From: RGIG5579 sp045655865
GTDB taxonomy: Bacteria > Bacillota > Clostridia > Oscillospirales > SIG627
Assembly (NCBI GenBank): GCA_045655865.1
Contig: JAZOQB010000011.1
Span: 1-64,000 of the forward strand
Direction of reading: 5' to 3'
Length of the DNA: 64,000 nt
Shown here: piece after piece, positions 8,441-18,269 of the stretch
How positions within the stretch are numbered: position 1 is the first letter of the stretch
How the letters are laid out: the number at the start of each line of letters is the position of its first letter
Translations under genes and position numbers: made by a program
The notes under the pieces: model-generated
The model's database searches: none
The model's input: the letters and a program-made list of their open reading frames with translations, nothing else
Told to the model about the DNA's origin: nothing

Positions 8441-10810
8441 ATGGCACGATTTGCAAGATTTCGTTACAACCCGGTTCTACCTCTGGGAAAAGATGGTCGC
8501 CCGGTTACTGCCAGCGCAAAGCACCTGGCCGTCTCCAAGGAAGCCGCAATTGAGGGCACGGTCCTGTTGAAAAACAACGGAGTGCTTCCTCTTGCAAAAG
8601 GAGAAAAGGTCTGTCTGTTCGGTCGCTGCGCAGGAGAGTATCTGTTCGGTGGCGGCGGCTCGGGATCTGTGGTTTCCGACGTCAAGATCTCTTTGGCCGA
8701 CGCTCTGAGAGAGGCCGCAAAAGCAGGAGAGATCCAGCTGTTTGAGCCCATTATTGAACACGCGGAAAAGGGCGTAAAAGAAGAACTGAAAGAAAGAGAC
8801 CGTCTCCCTGTAAAGGAGCGCCGTCCTTGGAATACTTATCTTGTCCGCACCCCCATTCCCATGCCCGAATCCCTTTATCAGGAAGCGGTTTCGTTCGGTG
8901 GCACCGCCATCTTCTCCGTTCTTCGTTACTCCACGGAAGGCACGGACGACGGAGACAGAAAGCCTCGGGACTTTGATCTTTATGACAGCGAAAAAGAGCT
9001 TCTGGATCGGCTTTGCCAAGACTTTAAGAGCGTTGTGGTGGTTCTCTGCGTTTGCGGACCCATCGCTACGGGCGCTTTCAAGGAAAACCCCAAGGTGGGA
9101 GCGGTGCTCTATCCCCTTTACGGCGGTTCCTTTGCCGGTCTTGCCATCACGGAGATCCTTCTTGGCAAGCGTTATCCCTCCGGTCACCTGCAGGACACCC
9201 TGGCAGAAAAGCTTAGCGATTATCCCACCACCGAAACCTATCTGGAATCCCGGGATTTTGTTTCTTACAAGGAAGATATTTTCGTAGGTTACCGCTATTT
9301 TGAAACCTTCGCACCGGAAAAGGTGGTCTACCCCTTCGGCTACGGTTTGGGCTACACCAAGTTTTCTCTTTCCCCGGTCCGTGCCGCTTTGGAAAAGAAC
9401 ACCGTGGTTTGCCGCGTGAAAGTTCAGAACACCGGCTCCTTTGCCGGAAAAGAAGTGGTTCAGCTCTACCTTTCCGCACCCCAGGGAAAACTGGGCAAAG
9501 CAAAGAAGGTTTTGGCCGCCTTTGAAAAGACCCGCGAACTTAATCCCGGCGAAAGTCAGGAATTAAGCCTTTCCTTTGATCTGCGTGGCTTTGCCTCCTT
9601 TGACGATCTGGGAAAGATCGCCGAAAGCGCCTTTGTTCTGGAGAAGGGTTGCTATGAGGTCTATCTTGGAAACAACGTGCGCGACGTGGAAAAGATCCTC
9701 TCCTTCGACTGGAAAGAGGACACCGTCGTCCGCCGCTGCCACCCCTATCTTGCTCCCACGGACCTATCTGAGCGCCTCACCGCCACCGGAAAAATGGAAG
9801 CGCTTCCCAAGGCAGAGAGAAAGAGCTATCCCCCGCGCCGTTACAAACTGAAAGCCCAGGCTCCCGAGGAAATCATTTCTCTGGAGAAAGCGCTGGCAGA
9901 GGACCGTTTGGATGAATTCCTCGCCTCGTTTACCGATCAGGAGCTTTCCGAAATGCTCTACGGACACCCCGCCATCAACGCGGCTCAGACCGGTTATATG
10001 GGCATCGTTCCTCCGCCCCGTCCCTTTGAGGGCTATCCGGATTTCAAAGCCATGCCTCCCGTTCCCACTTGCGACGGTCCTGCCGGCTTCCGTACGGTAG
10101 TGCAAAGCGGCGTACACACCACCTATTTCCCCTGCGCCAACGTCATTTCCCAGTCCTGGAACTTAAAGCTTGCCAGAAAGATCGGAGAAACCGGTGCCAA
10201 GGAAGTCAAGGAAAACAACGCCGGAATCTGGTTGACGCCAGCCATGAACATTCACCGCTCTCCCCTGTGCGGACGGAACTTTGAGTATTATTCCGAAGAT
10301 CCCCTGGCCACGGGTCTGTTTGGTGCGGCCATGGTCAAAGGAATTCAGTCTCAGAAGATCGCCGCAACCATCAAGCATTTTTGTGCCAATAACAAAGAGA
10401 TCAACCGTAAATTTTCCGATTCTCGCATCTCCCAGCGTGCCCTGCGTGAGATCTACCTGCGCGGCTTTGAGATCTGCGTGAAAAAAGCCGATCCCTGGTG
10501 CGTGATGACCAGCTACAACCTGGTCAACGGTGTTCGCGCCAGCTCCAACTGGGAGCTGATCAACGGCGTTCTGAAAGGCGAGTGGAAGTATCCGGGTCTT
10601 GTTATGACCGACTGGATCACCTATTCTCTCCTGGAGGACGATCTCTACGGCGGAAACGACGTGAAAATGCCTCATATGATCTCAAAATCCATGCCCGGTG
10701 CCCCTGCCGACTACGATCTGGCAGAGCGCATTACAAGCGGCCAGCTTGACCGCGGCGCCGTACTGGAAGCTTGCCGTCGGCTGCTGGTTTTGATGAGCCA
10801 TTTTGAGTGA
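8441..10810 (+). CDS. Glycoside hydrolase family 3 enzyme, inverted domain order
   Basis: A 789-residue GH3 protein, likely a beta-glucosidase or related exo-glycosidase. The domains are swapped: the GH3 C domain comes first (residues about 25-290, VLLKNNGVLPL), then a fibronectin-III-like domain (about 305-415), and the TIM-barrel N domain last (about 490-770). The barrel shows PTCDGPAGFR, NEHRSPLCGRNFEYYSEDP-like substrate loops (here NIHRSPLCGR) and VMTDW, which holds the predicted nucleophile Asp. This arrangement is known for rumen enzymes such as Butyrivibrio BglA. There is no signal peptide, so it should act on imported oligosaccharides. GGGAGG lies nine bases before the ATG. Confidence 0.92.
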   Translation: MARFARFRYNPVLPLGKDGRPVTASAKHLAVSKEAAIEGTVLLKNNGVLPLAKGEKVCLFGRCAGEYLFGGGGSGSVVSDVKISLADALREAAKAGEIQLFEPIIEHAEKGVKEELKERDRLPVKERRPWNTYLVRTPIPMPESLYQEAVSFGGTAIFSVLRYSTEGTDDGDRKPRDFDLYDSEKELLDRLCQDFKSVVVVLCVCGPIATGAFKENPKVGAVLYPLYGGSFAGLAITEILLGKRYPSGHLQDTLAEKLSDYPTTETYLESRDFVSYKEDIFVGYRYFETFAPEKVVYPFGYGLGYTKFSLSPVRAALEKNTVVCRVKVQNTGSFAGKEVVQLYLSAPQGKLGKAKKVLAAFEKTRELNPGESQELSLSFDLRGFASFDDLGKIAESAFVLEKGCYEVYLGNNVRDVEKILSFDWKEDTVVRRCHPYLAPTDLSERLTATGKMEALPKAERKSYPPRRYKLKAQAPEEIISLEKALAEDRLDEFLASFTDQELSEMLYGHPAINAAQTGYMGIVPPPRPFEGYPDFKAMPPVPTCDGPAGFRTVVQSGVHTTYFPCANVISQSWNLKLARKIGETGAKEVKENNAGIWLTPAMNIHRSPLCGRNFEYYSEDPLATGLFGAAMVKGIQSQKIAATIKHFCANNKEINRKFSDSRISQRALREIYLRGFEICVKKADPWCVMTSYNLVNGVRASSNWELINGVLKGEWKYPGLVMTDWITYSLLEDDLYGGNDVKMPHMISKSMPGAPADYDLAERITSGQLDRGAVLEACRRLLVLMSHFE

Positions 10811-10849
10811 TCCGGCCCTTTTGAAAAAAGCAAAAAAATAAAAAAAGAG

Positions 10850-10882
10850 CGGAAGTGGGTTTGATCCCACTTCCGTTTTTTT
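10850..10882 (+). terminator. Terminator after GH3 gene
   Basis: Ten-bp perfect stem (10850-10859 with 10866-10875) followed by seven T residues. Confidence 0.85.
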
Positions 10883-10927
10883 GCGCCGACAGACCCTTCA
10901 AAGAATCAATTTGCGGCAAAAATCCCC

Positions 10928-10955
10928 TTGCAAAACTCTATCTTTATGATATACT
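10928..10955 (+). promoter_or_regulatory. Promoter for ychF run
   Basis: TTGCAA at 10928-10933 and TATACT at 10950-10955, 16-nt spacer, 43 nt before ychF. Confidence 0.55.
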
Positions 10956-10998
10956 AAAAAAAGAGAATTGTTGGAAAAAGCAAGGAGATTGAAAAGCG

Positions 10999-12102
10999 AT
11001 GAAATTAGGTATCGTGGGGCTTCCCAACGTGGGAAAAAGCACCCTGTTTAACGCCATGACCGGTGGCGGCGCCCAGGCGGCAAACTATCCGTTTTGCACC
11101 ATTGAGCCAAACGTGGGAGTGGTTCCCGTGCCGGACAGTCGGCTTGGGGCTTTGGCGGAGCTGTATCAACCGGACAAGATCACCCCTGCGGTAATCGAAT
11201 TTGTGGATATTGCCGGTCTGGTAAAAGGCGCCAGCCAAGGAGAAGGACTGGGCAACCAGTTTCTTTCCCATATTCGAGAGGTGGATGCCATCGTCCACGT
11301 GGTGCGCTGCTTTGAAGACCAGGACATCGTCCACGTAGAAAAAGAGATCGATCCGGTAAGAGATGCGGACATCATCAATATGGAATTGATCCTGTCGGAT
11401 CTGGAGATTTTGGAGCGGCGGCTGGACCGCGCTCAAAAAAGGCTCAAAGGCGACAAGAGCGCCCAAGGCGAGATCGATCTGATCCGGCGACTTCTGGAAC
11501 AGTTAAACCGGGGCAAAAGCCCGCGCGGTCTGGACTTTTCCGAAAATGAATCCGCCCTTTTGGCGGAAATGCCGCTTCTTTCCATGAAGCCGCAGATCTT
11601 CGCCGCCAACGTTTCTGAAAATGACATCAGCGCCGGAGAAAAGCTGAAAGAACAAAATCCTCACTTTGCCGCGCTGTCCGGCTACGCCAAAGAGGGTCAA
11701 AACGAGATCATTCCCATCTGTGCCAAGATCGAATCGGAGCTTTCCGAACTGCCTTTGGAGGACCGGGCACTGTTTTTGGAAGATTTGGGGATTGAGCATG
11801 CAGGACTTGAGGCGCTGGTTCAGGCCAGCTACGCTCTTTTGGGACTGATGAGTTATCTGACCGCCGGTAAACCCGAGGTAAGAGCCTGGACCATTCCCCG
11901 GGGAACGCTGGCTCCCCAGGCGGCGGGAAAGATCCATTCGGATTTTGAGCGTGGCTTTATCCGGGCGGAAGTGGTCTCCTTTGAAGATCTGATCCGCTTG
12001 GGGTCTATGGCGGCGGTACGGGAAAAAGGGCTACTGCGCTCCGAGGGTAAGGACTACGTCATGCAAGACGGAGACGTGGTGCTCTTCCGCTTCAACGTAT
12101 AA
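10999..12102 (+). CDS. ychF: Redox-regulated ATPase YchF (OLA1 family)
   Basis: A 367-residue Obg-like P-loop protein that prefers ATP over GTP and binds the ribosome. The Walker A motif GLPNVGKST starts at residue 7, the G3-like DIAGLVKGAS follows near residue 70, NVSEND replaces the usual NKxD specificity motif (typical for YchF), and a TGS domain closes the protein (WTIPRGTLAPQAAGKIHSDFE). The length is standard. AAGGAG lies 12 nt before the ATG. It is the first gene of a plus-strand run with the hexosaminidase (24-nt gap) and polA. Confidence 0.95.
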   Translation: MKLGIVGLPNVGKSTLFNAMTGGGAQAANYPFCTIEPNVGVVPVPDSRLGALAELYQPDKITPAVIEFVDIAGLVKGASQGEGLGNQFLSHIREVDAIVHVVRCFEDQDIVHVEKEIDPVRDADIINMELILSDLEILERRLDRAQKRLKGDKSAQGEIDLIRRLLEQLNRGKSPRGLDFSENESALLAEMPLLSMKPQIFAANVSENDISAGEKLKEQNPHFAALSGYAKEGQNEIIPICAKIESELSELPLEDRALFLEDLGIEHAGLEALVQASYALLGLMSYLTAGKPEVRAWTIPRGTLAPQAAGKIHSDFERGFIRAEVVSFEDLIRLGSMAAVREKGLLRSEGKDYVMQDGDVVLFRFNV

Positions 12103-12126
12103 ACGTATAAAGGAAAAGGAGAAGGT

Positions 12127-13755
12127 ATGAACCAAACCAATTTTAAACGTTTCGGACTCATGCTGGATATGAGCCGCAATGCCGTAATGAAGCTGGATTC
12201 CCTGAAGGAATTTCTCACCGTGGTGGCCAAAATGGGCTACAACACCCTCATGCTCTACACCGAAGACACCTACGAGATCTCCGGCGAGCCTTACTTTGGT
12301 CACTTTCGCGGTCGATATAGCAAAGAGGACTTAAAAGAGGTGGTAGACCACTGCACCTCTCTTGGGATCGAGGTCATTCCCTGTATCCAAACGCTGGCGC
12401 ACCTCAACGCCATTTTCCGCTGGCCGCGATTCCAGAAAATCCAAGACCGGGACGATATTTTACTGGCCGCCGAAGAGGAGACCTATCAGTTTATTGACGA
12501 AATGCTCAAAACTGCCAAGGAGTGTTTCCCCTCTAAGGTCATTCACATCGGCATGGACGAAGCTCACGCCCTGGGCCTTGGAAAATATTTGGATCGCAAC
12601 GGCTTTGAAAATCGCTTTCAGATCTTCACACGCCACATCAAGCGGGTGTGTGAAATGGTTCGCGGCTACGGACTGGAACCGGTGATCTGGAGTGACATGT
12701 TCTTCCGTCTTGCCAACCACGGAATCTATTCCACCGATACCCCCAACATTCCCCTGGAAGAAATCGGGGAATTGCCGGAGGACGTAGCCATCACTTACTG
12801 GGAATATTATTCCACCCTGGAAAGCCGGTATCAGGCCATGATCGACGCCCACAAGGGTCTGGGCAGATCTCTGTGGTTTGCCGGCGGCATCTGGACCTGG
12901 AAGGGCTTTGCCCCGGACAATGAATTTTCCGTCCGAGCCACCCGTGCCGCGCTGAACGTATGCCGTAAAGAAAACATTGAAAACGTGATCCTCACCCTTT
13001 GGGGCGACAACGGAGCGGAGTGCTCCCGCTGGAGCGTTCTGCCCGGACTTTTCGCCGCAGCTCAGATGGCCCGGGGGGAGATGGACATGGAAAAGATCCG
13101 GGCAGACTTTGAAAAAGAATTCGGCATTGCCTTTGACGACTTCTGTCTTTTGGATATGCACAAGCCCCAAAGCGGCCATACCGCAAACGACGCGGTATTC
13201 AACCCGGAAAAATATCTCCTCTACAACGATCCTTTCCTTGGGATCTGCGACTCCACCCTTACAGGAGACGAGGGAGAGTATTATGGGGAGCTTTCTGAGA
13301 AGCTCTCGGCCCTTTCTGAAAACGAAAGATTCGGTTATCTCTTCCGAACCCTTTCCTATCTTGCAAAGACCCTCTCCCGGAAAGCGAATCTGGGCGAAAA
13401 GTCCCGCCGGGCCTACCAGTCCGGGGACAAAAAAGCCCTGGCCCTTCTCGTGGAGGATTACCGCACCTGCCGGGAGGATTTAAGAGACTTCGTGGACGCG
13501 TTCCGGAGCCAGTGGCTCGGGGAAAATATGCCCCAGGGTCTGGAGATCCAGGAACTTCGTCTGGGCGGTCTGAAAGAGCGTCTGGCCTCCTGCCAAGCAC
13601 GGCTTCAAGCGTATCTTTCTCAGGGCACAGAAATCCCCGAGCTTCTGGAAAAGCCCCTGGACCTTCAAGGAGGCGGAGAGGAGCTTTCTCACAAGCCCAT
13701 GCGCCTTCTCCATTGGGGCTCTGTGGTCTCCCCGAACGTACTCAATTCCAAATAA
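12127..13755 (+). CDS. GH20-like beta-N-acetylhexosaminidase
   Basis: A 542-residue protein with a GH20 catalytic TIM barrel in residues about 5-330. The signature HIGMDEAHALG contains the Asp-Glu pair that positions the substrate N-acetyl group and donates the proton. Strand motifs GYNTLMLYTED and WSDMFF, and IWTWKGF near the end of the barrel, fit the family. There is no signal peptide and no N-terminal GH20b domain, so it is probably a cytoplasmic exo-hexosaminidase for imported amino-sugar oligosaccharides or recycled cell-wall material. The C-terminal 200 residues are helical and unassigned. Ribosome binding site AAAGGAGAAGG precedes the ATG. Confidence 0.85.
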   Translation: MNQTNFKRFGLMLDMSRNAVMKLDSLKEFLTVVAKMGYNTLMLYTEDTYEISGEPYFGHFRGRYSKEDLKEVVDHCTSLGIEVIPCIQTLAHLNAIFRWPRFQKIQDRDDILLAAEEETYQFIDEMLKTAKECFPSKVIHIGMDEAHALGLGKYLDRNGFENRFQIFTRHIKRVCEMVRGYGLEPVIWSDMFFRLANHGIYSTDTPNIPLEEIGELPEDVAITYWEYYSTLESRYQAMIDAHKGLGRSLWFAGGIWTWKGFAPDNEFSVRATRAALNVCRKENIENVILTLWGDNGAECSRWSVLPGLFAAAQMARGEMDMEKIRADFEKEFGIAFDDFCLLDMHKPQSGHTANDAVFNPEKYLLYNDPFLGICDSTLTGDEGEYYGELSEKLSALSENERFGYLFRTLSYLAKTLSRKANLGEKSRRAYQSGDKKALALLVEDYRTCREDLRDFVDAFRSQWLGENMPQGLEIQELRLGGLKERLASCQARLQAYLSQGTEIPELLEKPLDLQGGGEELSHKPMRLLHWGSVVSPNVLNSK

Positions 13756-13759
13756 GCCT

Positions 13760-16315
13760 ATGAAAACCATTCTGATTCTGGACGCCAATAGTCTGTTTAA
13801 CCGGGCTTTTTACGGTGTCCGCCCACTCTCCACCCGAGATGGACTTCCCACCAACGCAGTCTTTGGCTATATCAATGTGGTCAAAAAGCATCTGGACGCC
13901 ATCCGGCCACATTTTGCCGTGGCCGCCTTTGATCTGCACGCGCCCACCTTCCGTCACAAATTTGATCCTGCCTACAAAGCCAATCGCAAGGGTATGCCGG
14001 AAGAACTGTCTCGGCAGCTCCCTTATCTTCGCCGGGCAACGCAGGCTCTGGGTCTTGCCATTGTGGAAAAAGAAGGCTTTGAGGCAGACGACATTCTCGG
14101 CACCCTGTCCCGCATTGCCGGGGAGGGAGGAGACCGCGCCGTTCTGGTCACGGGAGACCGGGATTCCTATCAGCTGGTTTCCGATCACACCACCCTCATT
14201 CTGGCAGGCACTCATAAGGACGAGGAAATTACCCCTGAGGTCATTCGGGAAAAATTCGGCCTGACGCCCCGGCAAATGATCGACGTAAAAGCCCTTGCCG
14301 GGGATAGCAGCGACAACATTCCCGGTGTTCGGGGGATTGGGGAAAAAACCGCCTTAAAGCTCATCGGAGAAAAAGGCGATCTGGACGGAGTCTATGCCGA
14401 TCCGGACACCCTTCCCTTGGGTCCGTCTGCCAAAGAAAAGATCGCAAGTGGCAAAGAAGACGCCTACCGCAGTCGCTTTTTGGCCGAGATCTGCCGGGAT
14501 GTTCCGGAATTGGGTCCCATAGAAAACTATTCTTATACGGGGATCGTGCCCGCCCTGCTTCGCCCCCTTCTCATTGAGCTGGAGTTTTCCAAAATGCTCC
14601 ACACATTTGGTCTGGAGGGGGACGTGGCAACGGATGTGGATCCCACCGATCTTCAAGGCTCTCTGTTTGATCTGATCCCGGAAGAGCCGGTGGAAATTCT
14701 CCCCAAGGACGCCTTGCAGCTGAAAGGGAAGCTTCTCTTTCTGGATTTTGATCAAGAATCCTTTTACGCCCACGACGGAGAAAACGTCTGGCGCTTAGAG
14801 GGAGACGTAGAAGCGCTGTTGCGCGCCTCTTCCCCTGTGGTCTGCGATTACAAAGCCTATCTTCACCGCTTCGCCGACGCCTTCGGACCGATCCGGGGCG
14901 TGGGAGCATCCTTTGACCTTTTTTTGGCGGCCTACGTTCTCAATTCCCAGGACAGCGCCCCAAACCTTTCCCGACTGGCCTTGTCCTATTTAAAGGAAAG
15001 CGCGCCGCCCGATCTTTCCGCATCTCCCGCTACCCGGCTGTCACTTATGGCCCGTCTGTATCCCGTTTTGAAGGAAGCGATCGAAGACAGTTCTGCCAGG
15101 GATCTGTATTACCAGATCGAATTGCCCCTCTCTTACGTATTGGCAAAAATGGAGATCCGGGGCTTTCAGGTAGACCGGGCGGGCATCATACGATACGGGG
15201 AAAAGCTGGAAGAGGCCATCAAAGAAACGGAACGGAAAATCTTCGATTTGGCCGGAGAAAAATTTTTGATCAACTCTCCCAAGCAGCTGGGCCACATCCT
15301 CTTTGAAAAGCTATCTCTTCCCCCCGGAAAGAAAACAAAGACCGGCTTTGCCACCGACGCGGAGACTTTGGATAAACTGCGCCCCCTTTCCCCTATCATC
15401 GGACAGATCCTAGATTACCGTGCTTTCTCGAAACTTCACAGCACCTACGTTTTGGGTCTTCTTTCTCAAATTCATGAGGATGGGCGGATCCACACCGTTT
15501 TCAATCAAACCCTCACCGCCACCGGCCGTCTTTCCTCCGCAGAGCCCAATTTGCAGAACATTCCCGTAAAAACGGAATTGGGTCGGGAAATGCGCAAGTT
15601 CTTCACCGCAAAAGATGAGGGCTACCTTCTGGTAGACGCCGACTATTCTCAAATTGAACTGCGGCTTCTGGCACACATTTCCAAAGACGCGGCGCTTAAA
15701 AACTTCTTTTTGGCAGGGCGGGACATTCACACCCAGACCGCATCGGAAATTTTTCACGTACCGGAAGAGGCGGTCACCCCGGAGATGCGAAAGAGCGCCA
15801 AAGCGATCAATTTCGGTATCGTGTACGGCATCGGCGAATATTCCCTCAGCCAAGACCTGGGCGTTTCCATGCGAGTGGCAAAGGAGTATATTGAAAAGAC
15901 CTTCGCCCTTTTCCCTCAAGTTCGCTCGTATCTGGACCGGGTAAAAAAAGAAGCTCACGAAACCGGCTTCGTGCAGACGCTCTTTGGCCGGAAACGCCAG
16001 ATCCCGGAACTGAAAAGCTCCAAAAAGCCCCTGGTAGCCTTTGGCGAGCGAGTGGCGATGAACACGCCCATCCAGGGCACCGCCGCGGATATCATAAAAC
16101 TTGCCATGGTACGGGTAGACCGACGCCTGGAACAGGAAGGTCTGGAGAGCGCTCTGGTTCTCCAGGTCCACGACGAATTGATCCTGGAAGTACCGAAAAG
16201 CGAAGCGGACTACGCCGCCCGGCTTCTTTCAGAGGAAATGGAAGGCGCGGTGCAGTACGCCGTTCCCCTCATTGCCCAGGCAAACGTGGGCTTTACCTGG
16301 TACGACACAAAATAG
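13760..16315 (+). CDS. polA: DNA polymerase I
   Basis: An 851-residue family A polymerase for Okazaki fragment processing and repair. The 5' nuclease domain (about 1-290) has its Asp clusters (LDANSLF, EADDILG, VTGDRDSYQL, GDSSDNIPG). The middle domain lacks the DxE and other acidic residues of an active 3'-5' exonuclease (LDFDQE, CDYKAYL), as in many Firmicutes, so proofreading is probably absent. Polymerase motifs A (DADYSQIELR), B (RKSAKAINFGIVYG) and C (VHDELILE) are intact. The ATG lies four nt after the hexosaminidase stop and has only a weak ribosome binding site, suggesting translational coupling. Confidence 0.97.
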   Translation: MKTILILDANSLFNRAFYGVRPLSTRDGLPTNAVFGYINVVKKHLDAIRPHFAVAAFDLHAPTFRHKFDPAYKANRKGMPEELSRQLPYLRRATQALGLAIVEKEGFEADDILGTLSRIAGEGGDRAVLVTGDRDSYQLVSDHTTLILAGTHKDEEITPEVIREKFGLTPRQMIDVKALAGDSSDNIPGVRGIGEKTALKLIGEKGDLDGVYADPDTLPLGPSAKEKIASGKEDAYRSRFLAEICRDVPELGPIENYSYTGIVPALLRPLLIELEFSKMLHTFGLEGDVATDVDPTDLQGSLFDLIPEEPVEILPKDALQLKGKLLFLDFDQESFYAHDGENVWRLEGDVEALLRASSPVVCDYKAYLHRFADAFGPIRGVGASFDLFLAAYVLNSQDSAPNLSRLALSYLKESAPPDLSASPATRLSLMARLYPVLKEAIEDSSARDLYYQIELPLSYVLAKMEIRGFQVDRAGIIRYGEKLEEAIKETERKIFDLAGEKFLINSPKQLGHILFEKLSLPPGKKTKTGFATDAETLDKLRPLSPIIGQILDYRAFSKLHSTYVLGLLSQIHEDGRIHTVFNQTLTATGRLSSAEPNLQNIPVKTELGREMRKFFTAKDEGYLLVDADYSQIELRLLAHISKDAALKNFFLAGRDIHTQTASEIFHVPEEAVTPEMRKSAKAINFGIVYGIGEYSLSQDLGVSMRVAKEYIEKTFALFPQVRSYLDRVKKEAHETGFVQTLFGRKRQIPELKSSKKPLVAFGERVAMNTPIQGTAADIIKLAMVRVDRRLEQEGLESALVLQVHDELILEVPKSEADYAARLLSEEMEGAVQYAVPLIAQANVGFTWYDTK

Positions 16316-16331
16316 CCGATCCAATCTATGA

Positions 16332-16361
16332 AAAAGGTCGAGGATAAATCCTCGACCTTTT
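16332..16361. terminator. Bidirectional terminator
   Basis: Perfect 13-bp inverted repeat (16332-16344 with 16349-16361) between the convergent polA and SPFH genes. Confidence 0.85.
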
Positions 16362-16377
16362 CTAATTTTTCGCCGTT

Positions 16378-17169
16378 TTAATTCAGCTGAACGAACGCGC
16401 TGGCGTCGCCGCTGACCTGAGGGAGCTTGCCGTCCCACTTTTCGATCTTTTTGTTTTCAATGACCGTCTCCGTCAAAGACTCGCTTAAGATGCGGTTGGC
16501 CTCTGCCTCCGCCTCGGCCTTGATGCGAATGGTCTCCGCTTGTGCCTGGGCGTTGGTGATGGCAGTCTGCTTTTCCGTCTCCGCCTTCAAAAGCTGCTGC
16601 TGTGCCACCTGTTTTTCCTCAATGGCGTTGATAAAGGCTTCGGAAAAATCAAAGTTCATAATGTTTACGTCGGTCACGTACAATCCTTCGCCGTTGAGCT
16701 TTTCATTGAGTCCTTTCACCAAGCCGTCGGAAATGATGGCCCGATTGGTTACGCTCTCCTCTGCGGTGTACTGGGCAGTAATGGCCTTGAGAACTTCGTT
16801 CACGGCAGGAGCCATGAGTACGCTCTCGTAGCTGGGGCCGATGTTCTTGTAGATCTTGTCACTCTTGGCGGCATCCACACGGTAATTGATGGCCAGCACC
16901 GTAGATACGGTCTGCAAGTCCTTGGAAAAGGCCTCGGTAGCCACTTCAAGCTTTGTGATACGGTTATCGATCATGACCACCTGCTGAACAAAGGGAATCT
17001 TCAAATGAAACCCTTCCTGCAGGCCGCCCTCGCTCACTTTTCCCAGGGTCAGAACCACACCGGTGTGTCCCGCCTGAACGATGGTAAAGGAATTGAAGGC
17101 CACCACCAGGGCTACCACGGCTACCAAAATGGCAATCACGGTGGCAACAGATAACTTTTTGTTTTTCAT
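16378..17169 (-). CDS. SPFH/Band 7 (prohibitin-like) membrane protein
   Basis: A 263-residue protein with an N-terminal transmembrane helix (residues about 8-28), an SPFH domain (AGHTGVVLTLGKVSEGGLQ to about 195) and a long Ala/Glu-rich coiled coil (EKQTAITNAQAQAETIRIKAEAEAEANR). It belongs to the prohibitin/HflC group of scaffold proteins that form membrane rings around proteases or microdomains. No partner protease is adjacent. AAGGAG lies eight nt before the ATG. It follows the dehydrogenase gene by 22 nt and probably shares its transcript. Confidence 0.88.
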   Translation of the reverse strand: MKNKKLSVATVIAILVAVVALVVAFNSFTIVQAGHTGVVLTLGKVSEGGLQEGFHLKIPFVQQVVMIDNRITKLEVATEAFSKDLQTVSTVLAINYRVDAAKSDKIYKNIGPSYESVLMAPAVNEVLKAITAQYTAEESVTNRAIISDGLVKGLNEKLNGEGLYVTDVNIMNFDFSEAFINAIEEKQVAQQQLLKAETEKQTAITNAQAQAETIRIKAEAEAEANRILSESLTETVIENKKIEKWDGKLPQVSGDASAFVQLN

Positions 17170-17191
17170 ATTACTTTCTCCTTTTCTTTTT

Positions 17192-18142
17192 TTATCGGGG
17201 GTTGACTACGTTCCGGGCTTCCCCCGCTAAATACGCTCGTAAATTCTCCACAAGGATCCCAAAAAGCCGGGCCCGCGTTTCCTTGGGGGCCCAAGCCACG
17301 TGGGGCGTAAGAATACAGTTTTTCGCACCAATCAGGGGGCAATCTTTCCGCTGGGGCTCCGTGGTAAGTACGTCGGCGGCAAAACCGGCGATTTTCCCTT
17401 CGTTAAGAGCCCGGGCCAGGGCCGCCTCATCCACAAGTCCGCCCCGGGCGGTATTGATCAGATATGCGCCCGATTTCATCCGAGCCAGATTCTCTTCTCC
17501 GATGATCCCTTCCGTCTCCGAGGAAAGAGGGCAATGCAGGGAAAGAAAGTCGCTCTGAGAAAAAAGCGTGTCCAGAGAAACAAGCTCATAGGGCAGATCT
17601 TTTTTGGATCGGGCGTGATAGATCACCCTCATTCCAAACGCCTCTCCCAGCTTTGCCACCCGCTGACCGATGCTCCCCATTCCCAAAAGGCCCAAGGTTT
17701 TGCCCGAAAGCTCCGTCATGGGGTAGGGATAATAGCAAAAAAGTTTCGAGCGGGTCCAATCTCCCCGGGCAGTAGAAGAAGCGTAAGCCATAAGATTTGT
17801 GGCAAACTGCAAAAGGAAGGTCACGGTGAGCTGAGCTACCGCGTCAGAAGAATAAGAAGGGATGTTGGTGACGGTGATCCCCCGCTCTCTGGCGGCAGAA
17901 ATATCAACGTTATTATACCCTGTGGCAGTCAGACCGATGTACCGAAGATTGGGACAGGCGTCCATGATCTCTGATGTCATCTTCACTTTACTGCACAAAA
18001 CCACCGGGCTGTCTCCAATCAAAGACGCCACCTCTTCGGGTTTGGGCGGATCCAGATACCGTACCGGGCCAAAATCTTCCAGCGCCCGGGGACTCAAGTC
18101 GCTTCCGCAAACACTTTCCCATTCAAAAAAAGCAATGTCCAT
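17192..18142 (-). CDS. D-2-hydroxyacid dehydrogenase
   Basis: A 316-residue NAD-dependent dehydrogenase of the glycerate/phosphoglycerate family. The nucleotide fold is at LGLLGMGSIGQRVA (around residue 150). The catalytic Arg (NTARGGLVDE), Glu (DVLTTEP) and His (LTPHVAW) are present. It is closest in pattern to hydroxypyruvate reductase/glycerate dehydrogenase, but substrate cannot be fixed from sequence. Two ATGs are possible; the one at 18142 sits seven bases after AGGAGG, while the upstream ATG at 18148 is only one base from it, so 18142 is preferred. Confidence 0.88.
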   Translation of the reverse strand: MDIAFFEWESVCGSDLSPRALEDFGPVRYLDPPKPEEVASLIGDSPVVLCSKVKMTSEIMDACPNLRYIGLTATGYNNVDISAARERGITVTNIPSYSSDAVAQLTVTFLLQFATNLMAYASSTARGDWTRSKLFCYYPYPMTELSGKTLGLLGMGSIGQRVAKLGEAFGMRVIYHARSKKDLPYELVSLDTLFSQSDFLSLHCPLSSETEGIIGEENLARMKSGAYLINTARGGLVDEAALARALNEGKIAGFAADVLTTEPQRKDCPLIGAKNCILTPHVAWAPKETRARLFGILVENLRAYLAGEARNVVNPR

Positions 18143-18240
18143 TTCCATTCCTCCTTTCCTCTATTATAGCACAGCACCCTCAAGTTGACAAGCGAGCCAA
18201 AAAAATTCTTCTCTGACCCAAAAGGGAAAAAGAGCGCAAA

Positions 18241-18264
18241 AAAAGCGCGTGGGCACGCGCTTTT
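18241..18264 (-). terminator. Terminator after the aminotransferase-like gene
   Basis: Eleven-bp inverted repeat (18241-18251 with 18254-18264) followed on the minus strand by eight T residues. It ends the regulator-kinase-pseudoprotease-aminotransferase unit before the dehydrogenase gene. Confidence 0.75.
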
Positions 18265-18269
18265 CTCTT

